Part shown: piece after piece, positions 45,000-55,812 of the stretch
How the letters are laid out: each line of letters opens with the position of its first letter
How positions within the stretch are numbered: position 1 is the stretch's first letter
Source: Prostheceraeus crozeri
Taxonomy: Eukaryota; Platyhelminthes; Polycladida; Euryleptidae
Direction of reading: 5' to 3'
DNA length: 64,000 nt
Assembly: GCA_907163375.1 (NCBI GenBank)
Contig: CAJQUW010008924.1
Coordinates: forward strand, 124,001 to 188,000
Program-made: the position numbers and the translations under genes
Notes under the pieces: generated by a model
The model's database searches: none
Told to the model about the DNA's origin: nothing
What the model saw: the letters and a program-made list of their open reading frames with translations, nothing else

Positions 45000-45832
45000 C
45001 TCTATGGGCTAGATAGGAAATAGACGTGTTTTTACCTTGTGTGCAACGAAACCATTGAAAATCAGCTGATATCACATGAATTTGAAAATATTTGTAAGCG
45101 AGTAACAAATATTCCTTTCCATTGCCTCTTTTTTTAGTAATTGCAGAGCTAAAACGCATTTTGATAATAAATCAAAAAATCTTTATATGTCTAAAAGCAA
45201 CTTCTAAATTGCAACAAATAGGGCCTAAGAGTACCACATTCTACTTTTTCGGATGTCTTGCAAAAACGTCTTCAGATGTAAGAGCACTGCTGATGCAATT
45301 CTTTCAATTAGACTTTATTGCACTATTTTATGGGAGTTGATTCTTAAATCTGTAGAGCGCATGTTAGATAGGAATAATATACAAATGAAAACCAATTGTT
45401 TCATTTTTAGATTAAAGCAGAGTGAAGTTCACCTGCAATTCATCAGATACATGATTAAATGACTTCTCTGAGCAGAATAACGAACCACGTCGTTACTTCT
45501 GATCATGCAGCCAGATTGCTTCTTTGCAATGTGTCCGGTGCCTGGCTATGGTTGTACACGTCGTTGCTCTGCCCACGTGCATATATATAATCAGACGCGA
45601 TTGCCAAGCTTGGCAATAATATAGCGTGTATGTATAATTTTGTGACAAGAAATTGCATGATATAACAGAAAAAATAAATATGAACTATCAGAAAAATTGA
45701 TATAAAATTGTCTTAAGCAAATAAAACAAACAACATATACCAATATGTATGTTATACGATGCACATTGTCAATATCTTTGACATCGACAGACATGCGATG
45801 ATCGATTCCAGTTGGCCCTAAAACGCCCTCTG
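45000..45832. other. Gene-free stretch
   Basis: No coding region, repeat or RNA gene that I can support. Confidence 0.5.
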
Positions 45833-46249
45833 TTAACCCATTAGTGCCTGGGAATTAATTTTTGTAGAATTAATTATTTTTGAACATTATCAACCCCAAC
45901 AACATGAAAAACAACTATCATTTCCCTCAGAAGAGTTTTGATAAACAATCAGATCGATTTTTAGGATTGGGTCGTTTTCGACCCACTCGGAACAAATAAC
46001 CCTAAAAATGTTTATTATCAACATTCAACAAATAATCAAGAAAACAGTTTATCAAGAATACACAAACCAAAATAAACAATTTACAGCAGTTTCTGTGGCA
46101 AGAATATGCACAATTATCTATGTAGTTTGCTATAAAAGTTCCGGTACATACGTGCAAGTTGCGTACTTCGACTAATTTTGACTTATCTGACTGCAGATAA
46201 ATGAAACAATTACATACTGTAGATACTGTACATATAGAAAAATGGTTTA

Positions 46250-46715
46250 TAAAGTATGATAGCTTACGAAGCAATCCTCGTGAAGATTTACTTTACACTT
46301 CAAACAAGATTTCACCGTTTTGTTTCCACATACTCGACATCGAAGTCGAGATGAGGAGCAAATGAAATGTCCTTTGCCATCGTACCGAGGATTTGTATTC
46401 TCGGTCAGGCATGAAGGTCGATATCTCTTCGGTTTGCGATCCTTGCCATGTTTTTGTAAATATTCCAGCACAACGCGTCTCCTGAACTCCAGGAAATCCA
46501 TATTTGAACCTTTTGATTCCTTGAATAGAATTCAGGCATTGTTCAACGAGATGTCAATGTCCCATCGATACAAAGGGTTCCGCCATTTTCGACTCCGTAT
46601 ACGGACCTTGTATCTATTGATATTTTGGTTCATCCTATCGGACCCTCCCATGTACTTTTTATATTCCGAAACGGAATGAGGTATATCGACAGATATGCTT
46701 TTCTTCAAATTACCT
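46250..46715 (-). pseudogene. piggyBac transposase C-terminal part with one stop
   Basis: It reads SISVDIPHS, then EYKKYMGGSDRMNQN, the equivalent of the conserved G-G-V-D-x-x-D-Q block; the first Asp is kept and the second is Asn. RIRSRKWRNPLYRWDIDISL and NNA follow, then a TGA where the family has Trp, then ILFKESKGSNMDFLEFRRR. It finishes with the Cys-rich finger RCRVCGNKTVKSCLKCKVNL HEDCF. The lost catalytic Asp and the stop show it is inactive. Confidence 0.9.
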
Positions 46716-47166
46716 AAAATAGCAATATAGTTCAGTTACACACTACATGAACGTGTAGCGGTATAGCGGTCTGTACAGAGCATTTTACTGAGGAGGTATA
46801 AGTACCTGGGTTCAAGTTCGTACACTATCAAGAAAGTAGTTAAATTTTTATCTATGATATGGTCCAGTTTTTGTTTTGCATTTCCTATTTTCGTCATTAC
46901 GTGAGCTGAATTATTTTCAAGTGCAATACGTTATTGGTAAATTTAAAAAACATGAAATACTAACTAATAGGTCTTATTAAAAAACGCATGTTTCTACATG
47001 TATTTGTAGAGCTTTGGAAAGCTAGTTGGATAATTTGCATTATTGAATAGGTAAATTGAATAGTTGAATAGATAGCAGTCAAATGAATCAAAAAGTACTG
47101 ATTGAAATATGGTATTACAAATGATAAATTTACTCTATCGATATACAGAGTTAAGATAATTCCTAC

Positions 47167-47212
47167 CTTTACTTTGACATTGTCGCCATGTTGTATAATC
47201 AAAATCCTCCAT
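47167..47212 (-). other. Possible first coding exon of the piggyBac transposase
   Basis: From an ATG at 47212 it reads MEDFDYTTWRQCQSK and then a good donor (AAAG|GTAGGA). Its position just inside the right end of the piggyBac element, on the same strand as the transposase remnant, suggests an N-terminal exon. Inference only. Confidence 0.35.
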
Positions 47213-48281
47213 TTGAAAAAAAAGAACTATTAAAAATTTTGAAATATCAAAACAAAACCGCAACATGTAAAAGAAAAATGTTACATATAGCATGATTTTA
47301 TCAAAATTTTGTCTAATTATTCATCATAGATTTCATGAATCTTATGCGAAGTTTAGGGTTATTTGTTCCGAGTGGGTCGAAAACGACCCAACATCAGTTT
47401 TGCATAAAATAGTGTAAAAACTCATTAGGAAATGCATTATAGATGCATTTCTAGGTGAAGTTAATGTGACAACAAAATAGAAAATCCCCATAAATACTTT
47501 TGAAATATCGGGTAAAAATATCTCTGACATTTGCGAAAAAACCTCATCTTTTATAGATTTCAAAAATCGACAAAAAGAAGCAATTGATTCAGTTTGAGAG
47601 CACATATCTCTGATCACATTTCATAAGATCATCTTGAAATGTCTGTCATTACTCAGTAGACATGACATGTATATAGTATATGACAACAGGCACATGAATT
47701 AATTGATTAGCAGTTCAGAAACATAGCTTTAATAGAGTTGGGTCGTTTTCGACCCGCTCGGATGTAATGGGTTAATTATTTGCAATAGATCCATATTTTA
47801 TTTTTCAGCTTGGTAAGTAACTCGAAGTGCGTTGTTGACATGGGTGCCCTATTAATAGCCAATTCCTCAGTATATTCGGATTCTCACTGAAATTGTCAAT
47901 ATAGTCATGAATTCTACAGAGGGAGTTTAGTGCTTATCACGATATACCTCATCAGTCTTCATCTGAATATTGTTTCTTCCAAATTGATAGTACTGCATTA
48001 AATTGCTGTATTACCGCTCTCATCTTTAACAATTTTTTTCAGAGAAACTACTGAATGAATATTCTTGAAACTTATCATATAATATCAGTGGATTATGCTT
48101 CACATCTTGTGCCATTTCCAAGCCTTTTTATCGCATTGCACATCGTGCAGCCGACAAAACAGCAATTTCGCTCCATTGCCGCAATGCTTTTTTTGCCACG
48201 ATAAGAACCGTACTAAAATGGGTTCAAATTTAAGCATCTATTTCTCATCTAGTCCTTTTAAACAATTAAATATCTTTGATT

Positions 48282-48835
48282 CATTCCTTTGACATCCAAC
48301 TTGTTTCATTCTACTTATAACGGGGCGTCATGTCGGTAGTATTTAAATTGGCAAAAATTTAGCTTTTCAAAACTGCTCAAATAATTTTTTGGACCGCTGG
48401 AACGTAATCTCCGCAAAAAACTGAATCTCTTCATATAAAAATTTTCACTGTATACAGACACTTTTTTGAGTCGACACTCTACCTATACTTTACTCTATGG
48501 TTGTCTGTGATATGATCGCGCTTAAGAAAATACCCTTGAGGTTGAGCATGAAAGTAGGAACCCATCGAATTGCAAATTTAACAAACATTATCTCTCCAAG
48601 GCTGTCTGACACTAAGAATCTGTAATATACCATCATTCTCTCTGCATTACTATCATGACTATTCAATTCCGTGGTAATTTCCTCAAAACTGCAAAACTTT
48701 GCGTATCTCACATTTTGGTAACAATACCCAATTGAATTCACCTCGAGTTCATTTAATAGAATCGAAAGTGTATACATACTGGGGATTCAATAAATGCTGA
48801 GTTACACACTCTACCTAATACAAGTATACTTAACT
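48282..48835 (-). repeat. Dispersed repeat X, copy 3 (complete, inverted)
   Basis: This is the only unsplit copy that spans both halves of X: attcattcctttgacatcc at its left through gtatacagacacttttttg to cactctacctaatac at the right. It supplies the empty site for the 39355-43213 insertion. A 95-codon minus frame (48490-48777) overlaps it but has stops in the other copies and no family, so X is probably noncoding. Confidence 0.85.
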
Positions 48836-49847
48836 TACTCTATGTTCTATGCTAAAACAAGACACTGAGGAACCTAATTAAAATCAGTAAATTTCATGAA
48901 TTCAAAATTGCGTCCATCACTTTCTTTTGCCTTTATGTCTTATGATAATAATTCACTATCACATACTTTCTGAGTTATTCGAAAACTGACCATCGGAGCA
49001 AATATAAATCACCCATGCACAGAAATTGCACCCGAAAGATGCGTGGGTGTGCTTTGGAAAGTTCAAATTGGCCTACATCTGCTTCCATAAAAACAATCGC
49101 AAAAGTATCATCGGTATCCCTTGAACAGCAGAAAAATTTCGATCTACTAAATTTCTTTTTTTAAAAAATCTACATTTACAGTAAGTTAGAAAAATATTGC
49201 TAGAAAAATCGATTATGTCTACGATATAATTTCAAAAGCAGGTATAGTTAGCTTCGAAATTGAATTCATCGCATCAAACAAATTTTCTCCCGATTTAATT
49301 TGTTTATGTTGAGATTTGATCGATGACTTATCGAGATGACAAATTTCAGATATCATCATATCAGTCCAAATAATTATCATCATCTCAAAAAATTTAGTCG
49401 ATCAGATGCACAAAGAGTCCACCCTGATTGTCAGATAATTTTTAAGGAAATTTCACTGGGCAACATTATGCAATGCAAAATACATGTACATGTTAGTGCC
49501 GTATGACGGACTCTACTAGATTTGTTCTCTTTTTCCCAGCCTAAAGGCCTAGCAGCTGTATCCTGTCTGGTGTAAGCCTACATGAAATGCTATTAATTAA
49601 AACTGGTAAATAAAAATTTGATTTTTTCAATATCCTTTGTTGAAACACGCATATTATGTTGCATATCAATTCATTAGCAAAAATACTTTTCAGATGATGG
49701 CCTAGAGTTCTGACTGTCACACTCAAAAAAAACTCCCTAAAAATACGCGATTCATGTACAAGTCAGAAGTCTTCCGTTCCCGCGCTCTTTCTTCTGAAGG
49801 AATTTTGCCACCGCAAGTCGTGGATCAAAGGTTGCCGTTCCAAAATC
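48836..49847. other. Gene-free stretch
   Basis: Nothing recognisable; short open frames only. Confidence 0.5.
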
Positions 49848-49855
49848 ATTTATGG

Positions 49856-50594
49856 CAGGGGTGCGGAGTCGGAGTTACGTCGGCCTATAACTAGACCCGA
49901 CGTAAAAAACCAAAGTGAGTATGTAAAAAACAAACAAATGACCTATTCTCGTGCATACCTGTCACTGTCAACTTTCTCTGTTAGACAAAAGTACAGAGAC
50001 AGCAGCAAAGCTTATACAATGTAATAGTTGAGGGAATGAACCGTGAAAGTGAAAAAATGGATTGTCTTTTCACTCGGTGATTTAGTAGAGAAGACAGGCC
50101 TTCCTAGCCTCGATCACCCTTGCACACCAAAGGTCACATCGGAGACAAAAATGAGATATTATAGTTTGTTTGAGAAGATTGCCTTTTACCCTCACGTTAA
50201 TCGTGTGTGATGGCTCCTCTAAAGCGCATATTGAAATCGAAAGTGCAGTCATATTTTTGAAGAAGGGGGGTTTTGCCTGCCTGGTAGAGACTGAAGAAAA
50301 ACCGTGTGAAGCACACATAAGCACGATGGGAGGAGCCGAGTCGCATGCACCCAACTTAAAGCGACATTTGACAAATTTCATCGAAAATGATTGATAATTG
50401 ATACAGGAATGATTACTAAACATAAGCTCAGGTAAGCCTATAATGAACTATGCTGTAGGTTACCAGTTTCTTCAAAAAACTTAGGCTATATATGCTTGCC
50501 ACCCGGAGTCGGAGTCGGACTCCTATCAAAAGCCGAAGTCCTATCAACCTCCGGAGTCGGAGTCCTATCAAAATGATAGGACTCCGCATCCCTG
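49856..50594. mobile_element. 739-bp hAT MITE with perfect 8-bp TSD
   Basis: The ends are CAGGGGTGCGGAGTCGGAGT and (reverse complement of the right end) CAGGGATGCGGAGTCC. TSD atttatgg lies at 49848-49855 and 50595-50602. The right side carries a short array of cggagtcggagtcc and tcctatcaa units. No transposase is encoded; typical non-autonomous hAT. Confidence 0.92.
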
Positions 50595-50602
50595 ATTTAT
50601 GG

Positions 50603-51127
50603 CGATGGCATTTGCAGTTCAAGTTATCTCGCAGAAGTCGTGAATTGTTTATAAATTTTAAAGATTTTATGGCATCATGCAGCTCTCTCCGGTCCGCAGC
50701 AGTGTGGGCATAGTGCAATGTATGACTGCACTAGTTTGGAGAAGAAAGTGTCTTTTTTGGATATTTGCAGGAGGTAGTACAGTCTTGATGTACCATCGTA
50801 ATAACTTGAAGGTATCCACTGCTTGTGTATTTGCTGCAAACATGTCTTTTCCTCTGTTCTGTTTGATCAAGGCCACAAGGTGCTTCAAACGGAGGAGAGT
50901 CAAATATTTAATAAGACAAAAGTAAATGTATTCTCTCTATGCATGTCTCCAATTTCATAATTCCAGAAAATAGAGATTTGCAGCAGAATGCATTCATGCT
51001 CACTTATTCATTTTTTACTGTAGATTTGATTGTACATGTACTACAACATTGCGCATTTACACAATAAATTTCATTTGCCAATAGCCTACATGCACATAAC
51101 ACCATAAACCACAAATACATATATACC
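50603..51127. other. No gene identified
   Basis: Overlapping short frames at 50667-50925 on both strands have no family or splice context. Confidence 0.45.
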
Positions 51128-51349
51128 GGCGCTGTGGCCTTGTGGTAGAGTGTTCGCTCTGAGTCCGGGAGACCTTGGTTCAAATCTTGGTCGGGTCAAA
51201 CCTAAGACTTTCAAATAGGTACACTCTGCATTCTTGCTAAACACTCAGCACGAAAAAGAATGAGAGTGGTAAATGACAACTCTGCCACATGGAAGAAAGG
51301 CTCCGTGCCTAATGTGCTTCCGAGTATAAACAACGTTCATTTATTTATT
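51128..51349 (+). repeat. tRNA-derived SINE
   Basis: The 5′ part looks like a tRNA gene: A box tggccttgtggtagagtg, a stem-like gagtccgggagac and B box ggttcaaatct. An unrelated body (cactcagcacgaaaaagaat…) follows, and the 3′ end is a catttatttattt run. Acceptor-stem pairing and a CCA-compatible 3′ end are not maintained, so it is a SINE rather than a functional tRNA gene. Confidence 0.8.
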
Positions 51350-51668
51350 TACATGACAATATAACAAAAACATAAGCTTGAATTTACACATGCCTGCAAC
51401 ATGCAATGAGGATCCATGCATAATGTCTGTATATGTTGCATGCTTGGTGCTTTGTATACAATCTATGGTAAATCATAGAAGGAGCAGTGACCACGAAGAT
51501 CTACAATCATGATGTTCAATCCCCTAAAACCTTAAAAGAAATTGGGATTAACGGCAAACAGTTATCACTCTCGACATCATTTAAGCGACACTTTCGACAA
51601 CATTTCTTTTAATCGACACTTCCATTTAAGCAAGAATTCTGTTTGATAAGATAAGGAGCCCAAACTTT

Positions 51669-52303
51669 TTGTGCAGGAAAAGACGACCATGTTGTCAATC
51701 GATTTCGAGTTTATTAAAAACTCATCTTCAGGACAATACAATCAAAGGAAACAAAGGGTTATATACAAACTGCATGGTCACAACACAACTCACTTAAGAT
51801 AGTTGGAAAAAAAGCTAAAATTAGAACATGTGCAGCGGAATTGATGAACAGTTCTCATTAATTAGGTGGGCACTGGTTGATTTGATGCACAGTGTTTCAG
51901 CGATGCGAGTGTGAGCTGTTTTAAAGATGACCTTGAAGTCCATTAAGCTTGCCTCATGCGGGTGGTGGGTGATTTCAGTTGGCGTAGGCTTGCCTTTCAA
52001 ATGTTCTGTCACTCTCGTAGACAGATGTCTCCGTGTCTCACCTATATAACAGTTTGAGCACTGTCGACATTTAAACTCATAGACTATGTTCGATGATAAA
52101 CACGGAGAATGTTTGTTGGGAAAAATACTAGCGGTCTTAAATGTTTTAAATGCAACCTGCAATTTATAATCAGTTTTATCTAACATAGAATTAATAACTT
52201 GAACAGATCGAAATCGATTGACAACATGGTCGTCTTTTCCTGCACAAGAATTCTGTTGTGTCTGATTCTCCAACAAAATGATTTTTACCATCATTCTATT
52301 CAC
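51669..52303 (-). pseudogene. Penelope-like element, C-terminal GIY-YIG endonuclease remnant
   Basis: The 160-codon minus frame ends with IVYEFKCRQCSNCYIGETRR followed by HLSTRVTEHLK. This is the Penelope-type GIY-YIG nuclease with its CxxC insertion between the GIY (here VYEF) and YIG halves, the conserved Arg ~97, and a Glu ~136 in RIAETLC. Downstream on the same strand is a telltale stretch (cctgaagatgag…) of Penelope tails. A 40-bp exact inverted repeat joins 51669-51708 to 52208-52247, inside the coding part. The RT domain is absent; 5′-truncated. Confidence 0.88.
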
Positions 52304-52518
52304 GTTATTGAAATAGCAAGATTCTACAAAATCAGAGAATTTTGATTTAAAGGCAAACTATTGGAAAATCGAAGTTTTCAGACTATCGAATTCCATTTTC
52401 CCTTTACTCATATAACTACTCATTTGCGCTGAAAAACATTTATTGACACAATATCAATTGTTCAACATTAGGTCGATTCAATCCACTTCCTTCGCATAAT
52501 GTATTTCTGTCTGAAGAC

Positions 52519-53613
52519 ATGAGGACGCTCACAACAATTTACACTATTTTGGTCATCGTCGATCTTACTCAACGATCTTGCGCAAATCTTGCTTTGGAGA
52601 TGCCTAAAGAAGTTGGTGAACAGAATTCTGGTCGACGTGGGAAAATCGATTCTGAACAATCTTCAGATGATAAAGTGAGCCACGCTAAAGCCGCTGCAGG
52701 AGGTGGCATTCAAGAAGCAGAAACTGCGCTGTCAGAAGAAAAGCAAGTGTATACAAACGCCGAAACAAAGAATGAAGAAACTGAAGAAAAACAAGAGGAA
52801 GATGAGGAGTCAACTGAAGAGAAAGAAGAAGAAGAAGAAGGGGAAGAAGAAGACGAAGAAGAAGACGAAGAAGAGGAGGAGGAAGAAGAAGAAGAAAAAG
52901 AAGACGAAGAAGGAAAAGGTTTGGAGAAACAGTACAGGAATCAGCCGAAATACCTTTTAATTCAGAATCAAAGGAATGGCAGACAAGTGCATAATGGAGA
53001 GAAACCACGGAACCAGGAAGTTGATCAAGGCCAAGATCAGAATTTCAAGAACCCAGAAAAGGGAGAGGAAAGCGAACACGATCAAAATCGTCAAGAACAA
53101 GGTGACAAGGAGAATCGAAGAGAAAGTACTCAGGAATCTAGCCAAAAAGATTACAAGAAGCTAACGGGTCAGACTAAGGATGCAAGGACACCAGGCAATC
53201 AAAAGAAAATTAAAAGCCCTGATCAGGAAGTCAGAGATCAAGGCTCCAAGGGGAACAACGACCGTGTCAATCAAGAAACTGAAAGAAAAGACAACCTCCG
53301 GGAGGGTAATGAGGATGGTAACCAGGGTCCAGGATATCCAAGTGACCAGGAAAGTAAAAGGCTCCCAAATCAGGAAAGCAGTGATTCAGGAATTCACGAC
53401 AACAATGAATCTGTCAATCGAGAAACTGAAAGCAAGGATATTCTGGAGTATAATGAACACCGCAATCAAGAAACCAATGAACGTGGTATTCAGGAAAACA
53501 GTGGAGACCGTGAACAGGAAGAAAGAGATATTGTTTCAATTGCTGGCCAACCAGATAAACCTGAATCAGACAGAGATCAGTCTGTCAAGCCTCTTCTGAG
53601 CAGGAAAACATGA
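52519..53613 (+). CDS. Secreted, extremely acidic Glu-rich protein
   Basis: This is the longest open frame in the window: 364 codons, single exon, starting MRTLTTIYTILVIV. The N-terminus looks like a signal peptide with a likely cut after …QRSCA (Cys21 is the only cysteine). Residues ~85-131 are almost pure Glu/Asp with a few Lys. The remainder is Gln/Asn/Glu/Lys-rich with recurring NQE, NRE and DQE units and essentially no hydrophobic core, so it should be disordered and highly charged. Such proteins occur in invertebrate extracellular matrices and biomineral organic matrices (an analogy, not a homology). A poly(A) signal lies at 53976-53981. I see no domain family and no clear TATA box. It starts 216 bp from the end of the opposite-strand Penelope remnant. 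Confidence 0.75.
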   Translation: MRTLTTIYTILVIVDLTQRSCANLALEMPKEVGEQNSGRRGKIDSEQSSDDKVSHAKAAAGGGIQEAETALSEEKQVYTNAETKNEETEEKQEEDEESTEEKEEEEEGEEEDEEEDEEEEEEEEEEKEDEEGKGLEKQYRNQPKYLLIQNQRNGRQVHNGEKPRNQEVDQGQDQNFKNPEKGEESEHDQNRQEQGDKENRRESTQESSQKDYKKLTGQTKDARTPGNQKKIKSPDQEVRDQGSKGNNDRVNQETERKDNLREGNEDGNQGPGYPSDQESKRLPNQESSDSGIHDNNESVNRETESKDILEYNEHRNQETNERGIQENSGDREQEERDIVSIAGQPDKPESDRDQSVKPLLSRKT

Positions 53614-53975
53614 ATTTATGAACGGAAATCCTTCAGAGTTAGTTTTCAATGTGATATGAAAACATCTTTAGTGTGACAGATATTGAAAATAGTGAAAATG
53701 GACGATAAATTGTTTCTGATTATCTAGAATAGGAGCTGATCTTGATTTTAAGATGCTGATGCCTTGTGTTGATAAGGACAATGACATGTCTCATAATCTA
53801 CGTGATTTCAGAGTAATGCGGTGTAGGGGTGAGCATCTGCGTTCATTTTCTTTCAATTATCAATTATGCTTTTCATAATCTTGAAACTACATTGAAATGC
53901 CACAGTGAAATGCTTCTCACTTTGTGATTCGCTGTTTGGAATTTTGGTAGCACACTCTCGATCTCTGTGTTTTCA

Positions 53976-53981
53976 AATAAA
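53976..53981 (+). terminator. Putative poly(A) signal of the acidic-protein gene
   Basis: AATAAA inside ttttcaaataaataatacg, about 360 nt after the stop codon of the 52519-53613 gene, followed by a GT-rich stretch (ttgttttgcacttgtgtcg). Confidence 0.5.
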
Positions 53982-54291
53982 TAATACGTCTCATTATGAG
54001 AATGCTTTGTTTTGCACTTGTGTCGTAATGCGATTTGCAAAATAGACATGGAATATCTGAGGATAGAGAATATCAGTCAGTCACGCCTCTCTAGTCTGTA
54101 ATTCACATCTCTCTCAACATCGACGCAAATCTTCGCAAATCGTTGCAGCCATAACCGGGGAAATTTGAAATGCAGAATTGCCATATTAAGTGAAACTTCG
54201 GTGTATTTCATTAAATACTTCTCCTGACACACTGCTGACATGTCGTCTAAGTTAGTGGGCCTGTAATAGCAATGTAAATACAATAGGAAAA

Positions 54292-54334
54292 TGAATAATA
54301 ATAATAATAAATAATAAATAATAATAATAATAAA
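54292..54334 (+). repeat. (AAT)n microsatellite
   Basis: aataataataataataaata-type run. It could be the tail of an old minus-strand CR1-like insertion, as at 55149, but no RT is visible beside it. The rest of 53.98-55.14 kb shows no gene. Confidence 0.7.
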
Positions 54335-55148
54335 TGACATTCGCTCCGAGAACTAGATGAAATTGCACGATCTGATCAAGACTATGATGAAAGCAATGAA
54401 AATGCCACACTTTTGTTGCGAAGGTTTTAGTGATTATCGTAATCCAGACTTCCGAATGACGACAACAGCCGAAAAGCCGGTTGGAAATACGTGCTTCTTT
54501 AGCTTCATGAAATATCCATAATTTTTCTGATTTGGCAGCACAAAATACAATACTAATATACTACTGTCAAAATATGTTCAGCACAAAACTTGCATAAATT
54601 GTGATGCTAGAAATAAATCCTAGAATTATGGAGTCATAATTCTCTACACTTAAGTCGAAATTTATGTATTCTAAATTTAATGTAAACACTTATAAATATT
54701 CATTCATCATATAAGTTTCAATTCATTGTAAATGCTTATTTGACAATTTGAAAATTGATATTGCAAAAATGGCCAAGGTCAGCGTTAGCCAGCGTTCAAT
54801 TTTGGCCATCTGTCAGCACATGCAAGTCCAATGGGGAAGAAGAATTCAGTCTCCGGCAGAGGTGACAATTGTTTCTGGGTCTTCTCTGATTAAGTACCTA
54901 GTCAATAGCCAAAAAGATTTCGGCTTGGAATGTCATGCCCCTTCTATTAAGCTAAACAGATTTAAGTCTGGCTAGCTAATATTGATATCTCAATATTGAC
55001 AAATAGGCCCACAACATGCTAATAAATTCATCTCATAAGCCTACATAATCGATTAGCAGTGGTTGCTGGTCTGATGATAAGGCACATCATGCGCATGATT
55101 GGAAAAGACCTAAATTTCATATCAATATGCATGGAAGAAAATGTAATA

Positions 55149-55654
55149 ATAATAATAATAATAATAATGTAGCTTTATTCGTACTTCACAACCGGTGGTT
55201 ATTCAGAAGTAGCGTTACACAAATCATTTATAAAATACATCAGAAGTAGAATCAGATAGAAGTCAGGCAAAGCGAATAAAAGAATTTTGGAAGCGCATTG
55301 TTCTTGATCTGAGTTTCCTGTTCCGACTACCAAGTCTTTCACTATGTCGAGTTTCTTCGCTATCGTGAATAAGATGTAATGGGTGTTCCTCATCTTCTGC
55401 CTTTAATGCTAATTGCTCGGCCGTTCGCAAACAGAAGCTGGTAATATCCTCTGAACAGCTAAAACCGAACAACTTGCACAATCGCTTTTCAAGGCTAGCA
55501 ATAAGTCTGAATCTCGAGGCAGTGATGTTGCACCACGCGGGATAAGCATATGTCAGGATAGATCTTATCATGGTCACGTACACGGTTCGGAGCAATTGGT
55601 GGTTATTTGGCGAAATTTGCTTTAGGCAGTGTAGTAGATAAATTCGGTATGATC
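55149..55654 (-). pseudogene. CR1-like retrotransposon, 3′ end only
   Basis: Read on the minus strand it contains the RT C-terminal block SYRIYLLHCLKQISPNNHQL, then TVYVTMIRSILTYAYPAWCN and LEKRLCKLFGFS. It then has AATAAAGCTAC followed by an (ATT)n tail at 55149-55170. The tail layout equals that of the plus-strand element at 38.5 kb. It is 5′-truncated at about 55650, exactly where repeat Z copy C begins. Confidence 0.8.
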
Positions 55655-55812
55655 GGAGAACAATGAAAAATTCAATTTTTACCGAAAACATCAATCTGCT
55701 TCCCATTGGATTTAAATTGCGTTTTCCTTGACCCTGTTTGACTGTAAAAGGAACTGGCTACAAGTCGACAGACGCACAGATTCGTGATAGAGTGTACATC
55801 GTTAAGTGAAAA
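55655..55812 (+). repeat. Dispersed repeat Z, copy C (diverged)
   Basis: Shares caatctgc-t-cccattggat, a cctgt(t/c)tg block, tcgacagacg-c-cagattcg and gtgtacatcgtt with copies A and B; the 3′ third is missing. Confidence 0.6.

Larger units (their letters stand above)
45833..47775 (-). mobile_element. piggyBac element with TTAA target duplications, internally deleted
   Basis: It begins TTAACCCATTAG at 45833 and ends TAATGGGTTAA at 47775: inverted ends on the TTAA target typical of piggyBac. A palindrome GGGTCGTTTTCGACCC lies near each end (45967, 47742) and once inside (47370 as its complement). The inner pair 45967-46005 and 47352-47390 is a 38-bp inverted match running on through aacaaataaccctaaa. 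Coding remnants on the minus strand are listed separately. About 1.9 kb is too short for a full transposase. Confidence 0.85.

Noticed and set aside
51128-51200. tRNA gene
   Set aside because: A and B boxes are present, but the stem pairing is degenerate and a non-tRNA body with a T-rich 3′ tail follows, so it is a SINE.
52685-53008. Minus-strand Leu-rich frame
   Set aside because: It is the complement of the GAA/GAG tract in the acidic-protein gene; the plus strand has the longer frame with a signal peptide.
54077-54340. Minus-strand frame beginning with Ile and Leu runs
   Set aside because: Its N-terminus is just the (AAT)n microsatellite translated; no family resemblance.
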